This document shows positions 35,156 to 46,195 of a DNA stretch of 64,000 bases, in pieces (position 1 is the stretch's first letter; the number at the start of each line of letters is the position of its first letter). The notes beneath the pieces are model-generated. The model worked only from the letters and a program-made list of their open reading frames with translations. It made no database searches and was not told the origin of the DNA. Where the stretch lies: the NCBI GenBank assembly GCA_009103225.1, contig RHPI01003369.1, positions 243,893 through 307,892 of the forward strand, read 5' to 3'. The translations under genes and the position numbers were made by a program. The DNA is from Chlorokybus atmophyticus. Lineage: Eukaryota; Streptophyta; Chlorokybophyceae; Chlorokybales; Chlorokybaceae.

Positions 35156-37989
35156 TCAATACCACATGAGCTTTTTGTATCGACAATAAAGCAGCACTGC
35201 AAAGGAGAAAAGCACTGCAAATGCTAGCGGTGTAAACAAAATGGGCCAGAAAGCTGGGTTCACCACCTCCCCATCTTTTTTAGTATAGAAGCTCAGCGGC
35301 TTTGCTCTTTGCGTTGAGATGTTCATGGAAAACATTCCGTATGCAATGTAGGGCATGGTAAAGGCACAAGTAAGTGTTGCCATCAGCACCTGCCAGACCA
35401 GTACACGGTTGCTCATGACGGTCCATCAATGCGGTTACGTGGTCAATGCAGCAGACAGTCAGGTATTATGAAACAGGCGACGGATGCTGGAGAGAAACGT
35501 GTGCAGCGTGAATAGCAACGAATGAGCACCTGCAACTTGATTATTTTGTTTCGATGGGAGTCAAGGTATATGTTGATGTAATCTTCTGTGTCATCAATGT
35601 ACTCCTTCACAGCCTGTGGAGCACCAATTGCATCAATGGCATGTGCAGCAAGCGCTCTGCTGCAACAATCAACTCAAGTCGTGATAGCGCAGGTGAGCAA
35701 GGACGGAGCCAATGAGAACACTTACCTTGAGGATGTTGAACGCTCCCTCTATCTGTGAGAAGTACACTTCAAGCAGCGCCTCCAAGTCCTGCAACGTTGC
35801 CAGCGATAATTATGTGGATGCACAGAATTGCAGACGCAGACAAGCAGCACTCAGCGGCATGCACCTGAATGTCTTCATGAGCCCCAACCCAGCCAGAGCG
35901 CATGCTTCGATGAGAAGGTGAGCGTGGCTGTGCCGGTGCCTGCAACTTTCTTCACAACACAAGCAAAGGTGCTATCAGTTTGTCTTCTTGTTCATCAAGC
36001 AAGTACTTCACAAGCCATACCTGGTCAGGTACATGTCGGCCATGTCACTGTCGTCATCCAGGAGAGCCTCCAGCTCCTCGCGGACGGTTTCAACCCTCGT
36101 GTAGAGACGCGTCATCTTCGTTTTCAACTTGCGCACGCGGTCAAGGTTGTGTGTCGTCACCTGATTGGTTGAACTACAGGTGTGGCATAATAATGCTACT
36201 TAAACAAGGCTTCAATATGTGTGCGTGTGAGCTGGTTATAGATGACAACCTGCTCATGCTAACATGACTGCAGCATCTAAGTAAGCTGGTGCATACTTCA
36301 CCGCTGCCACAGTTGGCAAAAGTGCAATGAGCATGTCACTTGCCTGTAATGTCAAAGCATCCAAAGCAGTATCTATGCTTTTCTTCAACTCTGCTGCCTG
36401 CGTGTTGCTCATGATCAATACACATGCATTGTAATGCGTGCTGTTGGCAACGTGACCCAACAAGTCCAGGCAAACGACAACAGACAGCATGGAGAGTGAT
36501 GCATACAACAGGTTCCCATTGCTGCACAAAGTGAGTGAGAATACCGAGCACATGCCTGTGTGTCAAGGGACCCGCAGACGGCCTCAAGCACAACTTCAAG
36601 CGCGCGAAATTCAAAAGGGAGCTCAGCAGGGGGCCCCTTATCTTCAAGCAGGTGCTTTAAAAGACCTGTGTCTTTGCGCTCTGACTCCAGAAACTCAAAC
36701 CCGTTTGCGCTTGCCACACTCAGTAATCGTGGCGGGTACTTCTGCTTGCAGTACAAAACATTAGACAGCCTGCAGGCTGGTGTTATCATGTTGTCTGCGA
36801 GTAAGTGTCAGCTTAAAGTTGTCAACCTGCTCAGGCAATCGCCGTTGCAACTCTTCAACCACTGGCACTACCACAGGGTCTGCATGGTTAAGGACAAGCA
36901 CCTGCGGGTGACAAAACGTCTTTCAAGCGCACATATCTGTAGCTACATGGCAGATACATGTCAGCATGCAGCAAATGCGTGCGTGAGTAGGCATGACCGG
37001 CTGTTGCACTGGACTCACCTCATCAGGTGTGATGATGCATCGCACGTGTTCCATGTTGACAACCAGTGCCCGCTCGCGGACAAGAATGGTTGACGGATAA
37101 GACAAATGCGGGTCAACGGTGCGCAGATCTCTAGCGGGAAGTCCAACCTGTATGTGGATGTCAGCCACAGGCAACCAGATGACCGACCAGAATGCAAGCC
37201 TTGCCATGCACATACATATGGCTGTTGTTGAGCAGCACTCCATGCAACAGTCTTACAAGCGCATGCATGCACATGTAGCATGCACGATAAGCAACTTGAA
37301 TCGCCCTTACTCTGGCCATGATGACATACTTGTCGGCTTCGAGGACTTTCCTGTTTCCATTTGCGTCGATGCGCAGCCAGGTCCTGGAACCTACTCCCAA
37401 TTTGCGTGCAAGACTCTGACAGATTGCACATACAAAACCTGTAAGTAGCACTTTTTGATGCCCCGCCAAGGTGCGACGTGTGATGACATGCATGTCTCAA
37501 TATGATGGTGAGCTTGAGCACGGCTGTCATGACACACCTAACACTCGTTGTTCAACTCGGAACTTCGTGCATGGTACGGAATGTGATTATCCCATGCGTA
37601 ACTAGCAAAAACCTTTCATTGTGGCATTTCCGTGGTTGCAAGTAGAGCGCATGCGATGCAAAACTTAGATCATATCACAACATCCAGAGTCCAATTTATT
37701 GATGACACAGTGCTTGGTGGCTGACAACAGGCATGCAGAAGTGCTGCAGCATGAAGCACTACACTTCCGAGAGCATGTGTTCACAATCTACATCGAAGAT
37801 GGCTTAAGCCACCAGCGAGAATCCAGCTGTGCGCAATCCTGCTCAACTCCAGCCGCGACCCACCTGCAAGTCCTTGGACGAGAACACGAGGGGCGGAGGC
37901 CGCTGTGTCTCGAGCGACAACGCGGTGGGGGCAAGTGAATGCAGGCGCCCTACCCCTGACAACCCCCCCGCCGCCCCCGCCGCCGTCAT
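35156..37989 (-). CDS. MRS2: MRS2/CorA-type magnesium transporter with an SMN pore motif
   Basis: Eleven exons: 37864-37989, 37311-37415, 37019-37147, 36827-36901, 36556-36741, 36344-36397, 36021-36160, 35865-35949, 35726-35788, 35530-35613, 35156-35389, in phase, 426 residues, the usual plant MRS2 size. Recognisable blocks: [161 protein letters not shown], then two transmembrane helices with the loop between. The family's Gly-Met-Asn selectivity motif at the end of the first helix reads YGMFSMN here, so Gly is Ser. The protein should form a Mg2+ channel in an organelle or plasma membrane; the N-terminus gives no firm location. Two introns use GC donors. Stop TGA. Start ATG 37989 heads a phase-0 first exon. 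Confidence 0.93.
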
Positions 37990-38078
37990 CGCCCTACATC
38001 GCCGCCACGTGGCACAAACGTACGAACTGTAGCCCTAACCCTAATTTCTGAGCTCAACCCGGTTCAGTAGAACCACCT
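37990..38078. promoter_or_regulatory. Left remnant of the MRS2-H2B divergent promoter
   Basis: Only 89 bp separate the MRS2-like ATG from the retroelement nest. It contains the telo-box-like word GCCCTAACCCTAATT at about 38031-38045. The last five bases, CACCT (38074-38078), are the left copy of the outer element's target-site duplication. Confidence 0.6.
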
Positions 38079-38377
38079 GTAATGTCGGTAGTCACAATAA
38101 CGGCGGCATAGCAACATGCATATAGCAAGGGTACACTGAGCGGTATAGTAAGGCAGACTGAATTAAGAATGAGAAAGGTGCCCGCATAAATAGGGCACAA
38201 CTGTGGCATGTTGCTAATGCGTCTGTATGTGAAAGAGATAAGAAAAGGAATGCATGCTATTGGCTAATGCAATATCTATTATGCATTCTAATGAGGCGCG
38301 TGGCCTCGCTGTCTGACTAAGAGCATGTCGATAATATGGCGCTAATAAGACCATGTGAATAAGCATGCGCCGCTACA
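38079..38377 (-). repeat. LTR of outer element (3' LTR in coding sense)
   Basis: About 299 bp, matching 51208-51508 nearly base for base. On the plus strand it begins GTAATGTCGGTAGTCACAAT and ends GCATGCGCCGCTACA. A TATTTAT-type TATA candidate (minus sense) is near 38187-38193. The right copy differs, for example, by an extra AATGCG segment near its end and TAT for TGT at the edge. Confidence 0.92.
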
Positions 38378-38389
38378 TTACCCCTCCCT

Positions 38390-39774
38390 TTAAACGGAAG
38401 AGCTGCGCTCGAAATAAGGCGTCATGTTGGAAACATGCTGAATGTTTTGTGTCTTCCTCCCACCGGGTGTATAATCCCTCTTCTCCAGCTTGTATGTGTT
38501 GGGACGGGTGCGTTCCAACATAACATAAGGACCGGACCATCTGGGTTTAAGTTTCGCAGTTTGATGAATGATCCCATCATGACCATACTTACGTTTCTTG
38601 AAAGTCATGCGAACAGTCTTTACAAGGACCTGGTTACCCACAGCGTACTCCACTGTCATGTGGCGGGCATCATGATTTTTCTTTTGGCGGTCCTGTGCCG
38701 CACGTAGGTTTTCCGCTGCCACCTCCCGCATGATGGGCAACTCCTGTAAGAGTTGCTGATACCAAGCGGAGCTGTCAATGGCAGGACCGTACGAGAGCAA
38801 CTGAGCTTGTGGTGGGAGCTGAGCCTCGCGGCCGTACAGCAGACGGAATGGAGTGTGGCCGGTTGAGGCGTGATGGACGTATAAGCAAATGTCACGGCCC
38901 CAAGAATGCCATCCCAATTGGTGTGGTACTCGTTGATGTACTTGGCGATAGTCCTCTTCAAAGTCTTGTTCATTCTCTCAACCAACCCGTCCGTCTGAGG
39001 ATGATACGGTGAAGTAAAAGTTTGAGCGATGCCAAGTGCGGCGGCAACGCGAGTCATAACCTCGCCGGTAAAGTATGAGCCGCAATCAGATAAAATCTTT
39101 TTAGGGCAGCCGTGGCGCTTGATAATGGCGAGGAGAAATGATGCAACTGTTTCAGCGTTGACGGCTGCGATGGCCGCGGTCTCTGTCCAACGTGTCACAT
39201 ATTCAAAACATACAATGATGTACTGATTGCCCCCCATTGATGTTGGCAGAGGGCCGGTGATGTCCCAAGCCAGTAGATCGAACGGCTTGCCGACGGCGAT
39301 GAGCTGGAGCTCTCCCGCGGCCTTGCCGTGCGCGTCGTTGTGGCGCTGATAGGTGTCACAGCTTCTGATAAAGTTGTGCACGTTAGCACGCAAGCCGTGC
39401 CAAAAGTTCAAGGCGCGGACGCGCTCCAAGGTTTTGTGAAAGCCAAGGTGCCCCATCAGTGGGTCATCATGGCAGGCTGACAGGTGCACGAGGCGAAAGC
39501 GCGCCGGAATGACCAGGCGCGGCTCCGACCCTGCGACGCAAGCGTACAGCAGGTCGCTGTTAGGATTGCCGTGCAGTACGTACATGAGTGTACCAGCAGG
39601 TACGGTAGCCAGGACCCCCGATGCCAGCATGGCGCGCAACTCGCGTAACTTGGGTTCCGTCATCTGGGCCCGCCGTATCTCAGTAACGCTGGGCAGGTCT
39701 GGCCTTGTTGGTCTGAGCAAGGTTGGCGGCGGCGGTGGCGTCTGTAGCGTAGCCAACGGCGGCGGCGGAGGCAA
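38390..39774 (-). pseudogene. Outer element integrase region of pol
   Basis: Two overlapping minus frames, 38656-39774 and 38390-38917, shifted relative to each other, so at least one frameshift lies near 38.9 kb. The H2C2 zinc region includes HLSACHDDPLMGHLGFHKT. The catalytic D, D, E lie in LLAWDITGPLPTSMGG, ILSDCGSYFTGEV and HPQTDGLVERMNKTL. The second motif reads SDCG where SDRG is usual. The end (LKPRWSGPYVMLERTRPNTY) is the usual post-integrase GPY/F module. It is a retroelement enzyme that inserts cDNA into host DNA; this copy is not intact. Confidence 0.9.
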
Positions 39775-39856
39775 TTGCTCATGCTCGTCACCTAGGGCAG
39801 GTAGTATATAGCAGGTGACCGGCGTGGTTGCACCGTCGGAGGTGCAGCAGACTGTG

Positions 39857-40483
39857 TGTTACGGCAGCAAGCGAGCTGGGCGTAATACATAAGAACAGAA
39901 ATAGCCATAATTACCACCATGGTCTTTATGGCTAAGATGGCCAGACCCTTGTCGTAACAATTGGTATCGGGGCTGACAACCTAAAAGGTCGTGGGCTCGA
40001 CTCCCAAGGGGGATAGAGCGGCGATTTTTCGGTTGGCAAAGATCCGGGGATGAACCCGCGGCCTTGGGCAAGCCGCAGGTAGGAAAGACCCGCGACCTTG
40101 AGCAAGTCGCGGTTAGGGGACGGCAAGAACGCGACGCGGCATGGCCGGTCGCTAGAACGTTCGCTAGCATGCGAGCGAGAATGTTTGCCAGCGTGCGAAC
40201 AAGAACGAGATCGAGGATCTCGAGAACGACAATGCGGGCTGGGCAAGTCGCGTTGAGTCGCGCAAGAGGCGCCGGCCGAGAGAAGCATTGGTCGAGACAG
40301 CTCGGTCGCCCGCGGGGTGGAGGGCTGAGAATCCCTATAAGGATACGCACGAGGGCGTGCTAAGTTCTAATGGGGAGGTGTGTTACGGCAGCAAGCGAGC
40401 TGGGCGTAATATATAAGAAGAGAAATAGCCATAATTACCACCATGGTCTTTATGGCTAAGATGGCCGGACCCTTGTCGTAACA
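39857..40483. mobile_element. TRIM (terminal-repeat retrotransposon in miniature)
   Basis: Two 103-bp direct repeats, 39857-39959 and 40381-40483, each start TGTTACGGCAGC and end CTTGTCGTAACA. The target-site duplication CTGTG occurs at 39852-39856 and 40484-40488. A TTGGTATCGGGGC primer-binding-site-like sequence follows the first repeat at 39961, and a purine tract (AATGGGGAGGTG) precedes the second. The 421-bp interior has no coding capacity. It contains GGGCTCGACTCCC, like a tRNA T-arm/B box, and two copies of a CCGCGACCTTGAGCAAG-like unit. It is inserted in the outer element between the RNase H and integrase regions. Confidence 0.9.
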
Positions 40484-40744
40484 CTGTGAGATCTCAGCTG
40501 GTTTACGCTGAGTGGTAGTGCTTAGGGCGGCCTTGTAGAACAGTGCAGGCAGCTGCACAGGGGCGGCGACGAGGGCGCCGACGCTGCGGTTGTCCTTATA
40601 GGGTTCAGTAGGGTTGTAGGAACCAGCAGGAACGTCCTGGTAGGGCTCAGGAATGAACGACCAAGTGTCAGTAGAATGGCTTGCAGTAGGTGCAGTACTG
40701 GCAACTAACGCTATCTCCCGTGGCTGCGGTGCATTGCTAATGTC

Positions 40745-42152
40745 TTATGTCCATAAGCGTGTCACTCTGCTTCGTGCTCTGCGTGGTGGCTGTGGCATGT
40801 CCGACACCCAACGTGATGCTTGAATGTCCTCAACCATGTCCACCGGTGCACGCGAGAGCGCGTAAACATCACCACACAACGTCTTCGGACGGTGTGTGAT
40901 AGTGAAGTCATAGGCTTGCAATGACAACACCCACCGTGCAATGCGATCTTTGGGTTGCTTCGTGCGTAGGAGCTGCACCAACACGCTATGATCCGTCTCG
41001 ATGTACACATCCGCGCCATGTAGGTAGGGATGAAGCTTGTCGAAGGCCCACACCACCGCGAGACACTCGCGCTCCGTCGTAGTGTAGTTCATCTCCGCAG
41101 GCGTTAGTGAGCGCGACGCGAACAATAGGGGCGCATACGCATCATGTGGATAGGAGTATTGCAACAACACGAGGCCAAGCCCGTAGTTGCTGGCATCCGT
41201 GCGCAACACAAAGCTTGATATGAAGTCCGAGAAGTGTAACAGAGGTGCTGAGGCCAGTGCGGACTTCAGCTTGTCGAACGCAACATGGCAGTCCTCCGTC
41301 CAGCTGAAGGTCACGTCTTTGCATACGAGTGCACGCAAGGGAGTTGACACTGTGGCGAAGCCAGGTACGAAGCGTGCATAGAACGCACACATCGCAAGGA
41401 AACGGCGTACTGCTTGTACACCGTTGGGCTCAGGGAACTGGCAGATAGCGGCAGTCTTGTCAGGGTCAGCGCGTAGGCCCTGTGCTGATACGATAAAGCC
41501 CAAGAACTTTAACGTGCATACGGCAAACAGGCACTTCTTCTGGTTGAGTACAATGCCGGCTGCTTTGAGCCGCTCAAACACCTGTCGCAGGTGTTCTCCG
41601 TGCTGTTCGACACTCTTGGAACACACGAGGATGTCGTCTAGGTAAATAACTACAAATGGTAGGTCACGGAGGATGTCGTGCATCAGCCGCTGAAAAGTCG
41701 CTGGTGCGTTGCACAGTCCGAATGGCATTACTGTCCATTCGTATAGTGCAGAGGATGTCTGAAACGCTGTCTTTGCGGCTGTCTTCGTGCATACGGACTT
41801 GCCAGAAGCCCGAGGCAGCATCCATCTTAGAAAATACTCTGTACCCTTGTAGCTTGTCGAACATAGAATCAATGCTCGGCACAGGATACTTATCCTTTAC
41901 GGTCACATCATTCACAGCTCTGTAGTCGACGCAGAACCGTTCGGTACCGTCTGGCTTGGCAGCAAGGACCACTTGACTGCACCATTCCGAGGATGAGGGC
42001 ACGATGAAGCCGTGCTTGAGGACATCTTTGACAAGGTCGACAATGATAAGATCCTCCTGCCGTGAGCGTCTGTACAGCCTGATTCCTGGTGTCTCTGGTA
42101 TCAATGACGTGCTGTACGACAGAGGTGCACTCATTCGCATCCGGAGCTGCAA
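40745..42152 (-). pseudogene. Outer element reverse transcriptase / RNase H region of pol
   Basis: Frames 40745-41872 and 41664-42152 overlap and are shifted near 41.77 kb, so the gene is broken. RT motifs are seen: VVLAAKPDGTERFCVDYRAV, MPFGLCNAPATFQRLM, VVIYLDDILVCSKS with the YLDD catalytic box, and KFLGFIVSAQGLRADPDKTA. RNase H follows: FVLRTDASNYGLGLVLLQYS and YTTTERECLAVVWAFDKLHP. A further shift relative to the upstream frame 41908-42411 lies near 42.06 kb. Confidence 0.92.
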
Positions 42153-42411
42153 ACAGCACCAAGAACTCGTCCAGCACGGCTGTGATGGCGTTTATTGCAT
42201 CTGTCTCAGTCAATATCAGTGGCTCGGACTGTGGCTGAGGCTGAGGTACTCTGATTGGTATGGGTACTTTGATAGGTACTGGTACTGAAGCAGTGACAGC
42301 AGCAGCACATACGGTGGTTGGTGGTGACATGAGCGTCACACCCCCGTCAGAAAATGGCAGTGCTTGCGTAGACACGCTGCAGTTGGTGGTGCGCAGCCAA
42401 TCAGTGCCCAA

Positions 42412-43401
42412 AATAACGTCAAACAGCTGAGTAGGGAGGATGCGGAAGCGGTAACGTTAAATGTACTGCTCCCCAATTACTAAGGTGGCTGAGCAGGACG
42501 TAGAGGACTCGGCGGTGATGTTACCGTCACCAAATTGTGCTGTGATGCGAGATGCGGTTGTTACTGGCAAGCCAAGCTGGGTGACAAGCGCCTCAGATAC
42601 GGAGGAAATGGACGAGCCGGTGTCCAGGAGAATGTTCACAGGTGTGTTCTCCAACAGTCCTTGTACGGTGCACACGCCTCTGGCAGCGGCAGCAGAGGCC
42701 GTCACAGCTTGTACGTCAAAATGACTTATGAGGGGCGTCTCCTCCCCTCCGACAGCCAGCGTGACGTTCTGCATGCGTGGACGGCCTGCCAAGCGACAAT
42801 CATTGGCATAATGACCAGATTTGTTGCAATTAAAACATCTTGGTTCGCCAAGCTCGTTAAACTTGGGCATGGGACGCTGAGGGGCTTGTGAACGTGACTA
42901 TGCATGTGACTGTCCACGAAACTGAGGTTGACGTACGGTGCCGCCACTGTGGCGAGGGAAACTGCGTTGCTGTGTGCGGTTAAACTGAGTATGGCTTCTT
43001 GGTGCTACTGACTGGGCATTTAAGGTCACTTTGGGTAACTGACTGGGCTGTAAGTCATTAATGGTGGCTTCAACTCTCCTTGCCAAACCAAATGCTTCTT
43101 CCAAAGTGTTAGCTTGAGTAGTAGCTGCTCTGTCTCTATAATGTGGCTTCACGGTAGCCCAAAACAAGCCTATCCTTGTTTTCTCCGTCAAATTATCATC
43201 CGCAAACACCAAGGTTTCATTAAAGCGCACAAAATACTCGGTGATGGACTCTGATTCACGTTGCTTCATGGTGAAAATGTGTGACCAAGCTGAGGATGAA
43301 GTAGCCGGAGTAGCCGAGAACGCAAATAATAAAGCATCACGGAGCTTGGACCATGTGGTTTTAACGTCTGTAGGTTGATTAATTAACCAACCAGCGGCAT
43401 A
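42412..43401 (-). pseudogene. Outer element gag 3' part, zinc knuckle and protease
   Basis: Minus frame 42898-43269 and its upstream continuation encode the gag C-terminal half (ESESITEYFVRFNETLVFAD). After an in-frame TAG, 42457-42870 continues with a CCHC knuckle (CFNCNKSGHYANDC) and the aspartic protease active site (NILLDTGSSISSVSEAL). Another in-frame TAA follows at about 42456, before ILGTDWL. Coding sequence resumes on the other side of the inserted chromovirus at 50727: the gag codons around ATY-AAGWLINQ are split by the insertion. Confidence 0.88.
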
Positions 43402-43406
43402 TGTGG

Positions 43407-44444
43407 TACTTGGCTGACGTGACAGCTTAATGGCTACGACCTTAATTAAAAGACCTTGAAATCCATTGACCGTTAAGGGTTAATGCGACGAAATCTAGCT
43501 ACCGTCATGGACTGAGAGTACTTGCAATCTAATGGATTAAAAAGGGTATCTTAACAATGCGTTAAGACCACGGAATCCATTGACCATTAAATATTAAGGT
43601 AATGGCGTTAAAGTGACATACGCCAATGCAATGAGCAGAGAAGGCAGGAATAGATGAAGTACCATAAAGGTACCTCTCTGTCGGAGTTACGACAATGGTA
43701 GGTACCATTGGGAACTCCGACCTAGTACAAACCCCGAGGACAGGGATTGTCGAACTATGTCGTGAATCAACATAGGGATTTACGCACTACTAGTTCACTC
43801 CTGTATAGGAAGGTTGAACGAAAGTAATGTCGGCCTAGGTTGAGAGTTACGAACATAGGAGAATAGTATTATGGGTCGAACTTCGGAATAGATTTCCGAT
43901 GTTCGCTCAAAAGCGTTGGCACTTCGGAATAACAGTTTTCGAGGGTCCGATCGGGCGTAATGAACTAACAAAAGCACAGCAACCCCGGAGTATAAAAAGG
44001 GGCAGTGCCAAGTAGTCGGCATTCAGTTGTCTTCAGTGGGTGACCAGCGGAGCTCTACTGGAGTGAAGGCTGGTACTAAGGGTTAGAGTTCTTGGGTGAT
44101 CGGAGAGAGGCCATTCAAGGGAACGCCATATCAAAGCCTTTCCAGGTACTGAGTGGATCACACTTTATACCAAGATGGTATACTTGTGATTCCCTTGGTT
44201 ACAACTCAGTTGTTGTAAGAAAGTTAATTGGGTAGTAACCCTTTTATCTAAGATCAGTTGTTCACATGTCTCAAGATGGGAACCGTGATAAGGGTTGCAT
44301 GTTAGTGTTGCATATTTGCAAGGCACCCGCGACTGATGGAATTAGTTCACAAGGCTGATTAGTTCACGTTGACAGTTCACTTGAGTTAATTAACAAGTGA
44401 ATCAACTGTTAGTTCACTGAATGAGATAATTAGAGCCTCACATT
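43407..44444 (+). repeat. 5' LTR of inner chromovirus
   Basis: About 1.04 kb, matching 49670-50721. It contains a clear TATA box, TATAAAAAGG, at 43991-44000, expected to drive the genomic transcript. The same box occurs in the 3' LTR at about 50253. It ends CCTCACATT just before the primer-binding site. Confidence 0.9.
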
Positions 44445-44456
44445 TGGTATCGGAGC
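44445..44456 (+). other. Primer-binding site of inner chromovirus
   Basis: TGGTATCGGAGC directly follows the 5' LTR. It is one mismatch from TGGTATCAGAGC, the common plant initiator-methionine tRNA primer site. Confidence 0.8.
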
Positions 44457-44646
44457 CGTTAGATCCACTGTGCTTGGAGTGGGCTCAGTGAACTAAGACT
44501 TGGGTTGTTCCTTTCCAGGATGGGTGATGCCAACAACGCAGCAGCAGTGGCCAACACCAACAACCCAGATACAGCCACCATAATGGACATAGACTCCGCT
44601 GCCGGGGTGAACTTGCTGCCAGAGACTCCGGTCAGTCCCAATATCG

Positions 44647-45744
44647 GTGCCGAGCTCAGATGAGCTGACTCCCGGATGGGCAACGGTTCGTGATGGCTTG
44701 GGAGAACCAGTGGGTTCACAAGCTTATGGTGAGGCAGCTGAGTTGCTGCGTCGCCGACTTCAGCGCGATCAGCATCGCATCTCCAGACTGGAGCTTCACC
44801 ATGGGCCTCTGAAATCCAATGTACCTATGCATACAGTGGTCGAGAACAATGAGTTGTTGATGGACACTGCTCAGGCACTGGATTCACAAGTCAGCAAGTA
44901 TGAGCAGGAGGCCAAAGAGATGAGCGACAAGATAGCTGCTCTGGAGGCCAGACTTCTTGCTCTAGAAAGAGGGAAGGGCAAATTGGCTATTCGCCCTCCC
45001 AAGTTCAACGGCGACAAGGATCAGAGTATCGAGAATTGGCTTCAAGCCATAGTCGCTTACTTCACCGCCAGGCAGAGTCCGGTGGAGTCATGGGTTGCAG
45101 ATGCAATCACCTTTTTAGGTGATGTCCCACATACCCTATGGAAAGCCAAGGTGGAAACACTGGCTGAGGGGAAAGAGGCAGATTTCAGTGAGCTAGAGGC
45201 TATGCTGAGAAGCCATTATGCTTCAGTCAATCCGGTAGCTGAAGCCCGGGCTGAGCTGAAGAAGTTGCGCGAGAAGGGCAATGTTTCGGAGTATGCCCAG
45301 CAGTTTCGCTACTGGGTTGCTCGCATTGTTTCAAGTGGAGGCAGCATAGATGGAGAGGAGAAGGTGGATCGCTTCACCTCCGGCCTCTCCCAAGCTATGA
45401 AAGACTGCCCAGTTGTTTTCGAGAATCCTAAAACTTTGGCCCCTGGGAAGGGTCATGAGTTTGATGATTTGGTTGACAGGTGCCTTGAGATAGCCCGCAA
45501 CAAAGGCTTGAACAAGCGGGGTAAAGAAGCAGAAGAGGCTAACCCGCATCACAAGAAGGCTAAGGCCGATTTTGTGAGAAATAAGCCCACTTTTGCAAAA
45601 GCGAAACCCAAGAAGGGAGGGCCTCTGGCAAAGGCAGCCAACAAAGCGGGGTATGTTAACCTCACCATTTCTGGAGCTGAGAAGTTGGCGCTGATGAAGG
45701 AGGGGAAGTGCCTCCTTTGTAAGGAAAAAAGGGCATCTGATTAA
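44647..45744 (+). CDS. Inner chromovirus Gag, zinc knuckle frameshifted
   Basis: A 365-codon frame with a coiled-coil start, a retrotransposon-gag core (IENWLQAIVAYFTARQSP, then EARAELKKLREKGNVSEYAQ, QFRYWVARIV) and a basic tail. It ends inside its CCHC knuckle: CLLCKEK is in frame, but the remaining H and C residues (GHLIKNCPQR) are read only after a +1 shift at a run of six A at 45724-45729. Either a one-base insertion broke the gene or the A-run supports shifting. The shifted frame meets TAG about 19 codons later. The true start may be slightly upstream, at ATG 44520 in another frame. Confidence 0.85.
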   Translation: MPSSDELTPGWATVRDGLGEPVGSQAYGEAAELLRRRLQRDQHRISRLELHHGPLKSNVPMHTVVENNELLMDTAQALDSQVSKYEQEAKEMSDKIAALEARLLALERGKGKLAIRPPKFNGDKDQSIENWLQAIVAYFTARQSPVESWVADAITFLGDVPHTLWKAKVETLAEGKEADFSELEAMLRSHYASVNPVAEARAELKKLREKGNVSEYAQQFRYWVARIVSSGGSIDGEEKVDRFTSGLSQAMKDCPVVFENPKTLAPGKGHEFDDLVDRCLEIARNKGLNKRGKEAEEANPHHKKAKADFVRNKPTFAKAKPKKGGPLAKAANKAGYVNLTISGAEKLALMKEGKCLLCKEKRASD

Positions 45745-45777
45745 GAACTGCCCTCAGCGCATCTCTGGTCCGAAATA

Positions 45778-46195
45778 GGATTTTTGGGTAGCTGAGCAAG
45801 TGAATAGCACCATAGTTTTGATTTTGGTAAATGAACTTAAGTCAAGATGGTGTAATAAACTGCCTTTTGTGTGTGATGTCTGTTTGGGAAATGCAATGTA
45901 TCAACTGCCAAGTGTGATTGATTTAGAACCACATATGAAAAGTGTTCTGATTCATGGGGCTACTTCAAAGCTTAAAGATCTAATACAAGTGTATTTAGAT
46001 CAGAAATTAAAGAACCCCGGAATAAAGGCAGTTGTACTTACTCCAACATACAAAGGCAATTGGTTCCCTAAACTAAGCGGTTTTACCAAAGTTGGTACCC
46101 TGAGCAAGGAAGAATCCTTCAATGGGAAGTCGCTGGTTATTTGGACAGATGAGCTCAGCTACCGAGTGAATGAAGAAATGGTAAGTACCTTGTAA
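45778..46195 (+). CDS. Extra domain between Gag and protease of the inner chromovirus
   Basis: An open stretch of about 130 codons in the same frame as the downstream pol, bounded by TAG (45775-45777) and TAA (46193-46195). It is not protease, RT or integrase. The core reads KNPGIKAVVLTPTYKGNWFP, followed by KLSGFTKVGTL and SLVIWTDELSYRV. This resembles in layout a short alpha/beta segment with a xVVxTPxxxxxWFPxL motif that I associate loosely with accessory domains of some retroelement polyproteins; that is inference. Its position inside an apparent single polyprotein frame suggests it was once translated with pol. Confidence 0.55.

Noticed and set aside
39957-40020. A functional tRNA gene in the TRIM interior
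   Set aside because: Only a T-arm-like segment is present. I could not fold an acceptor stem, D arm and anticodon arm around it.
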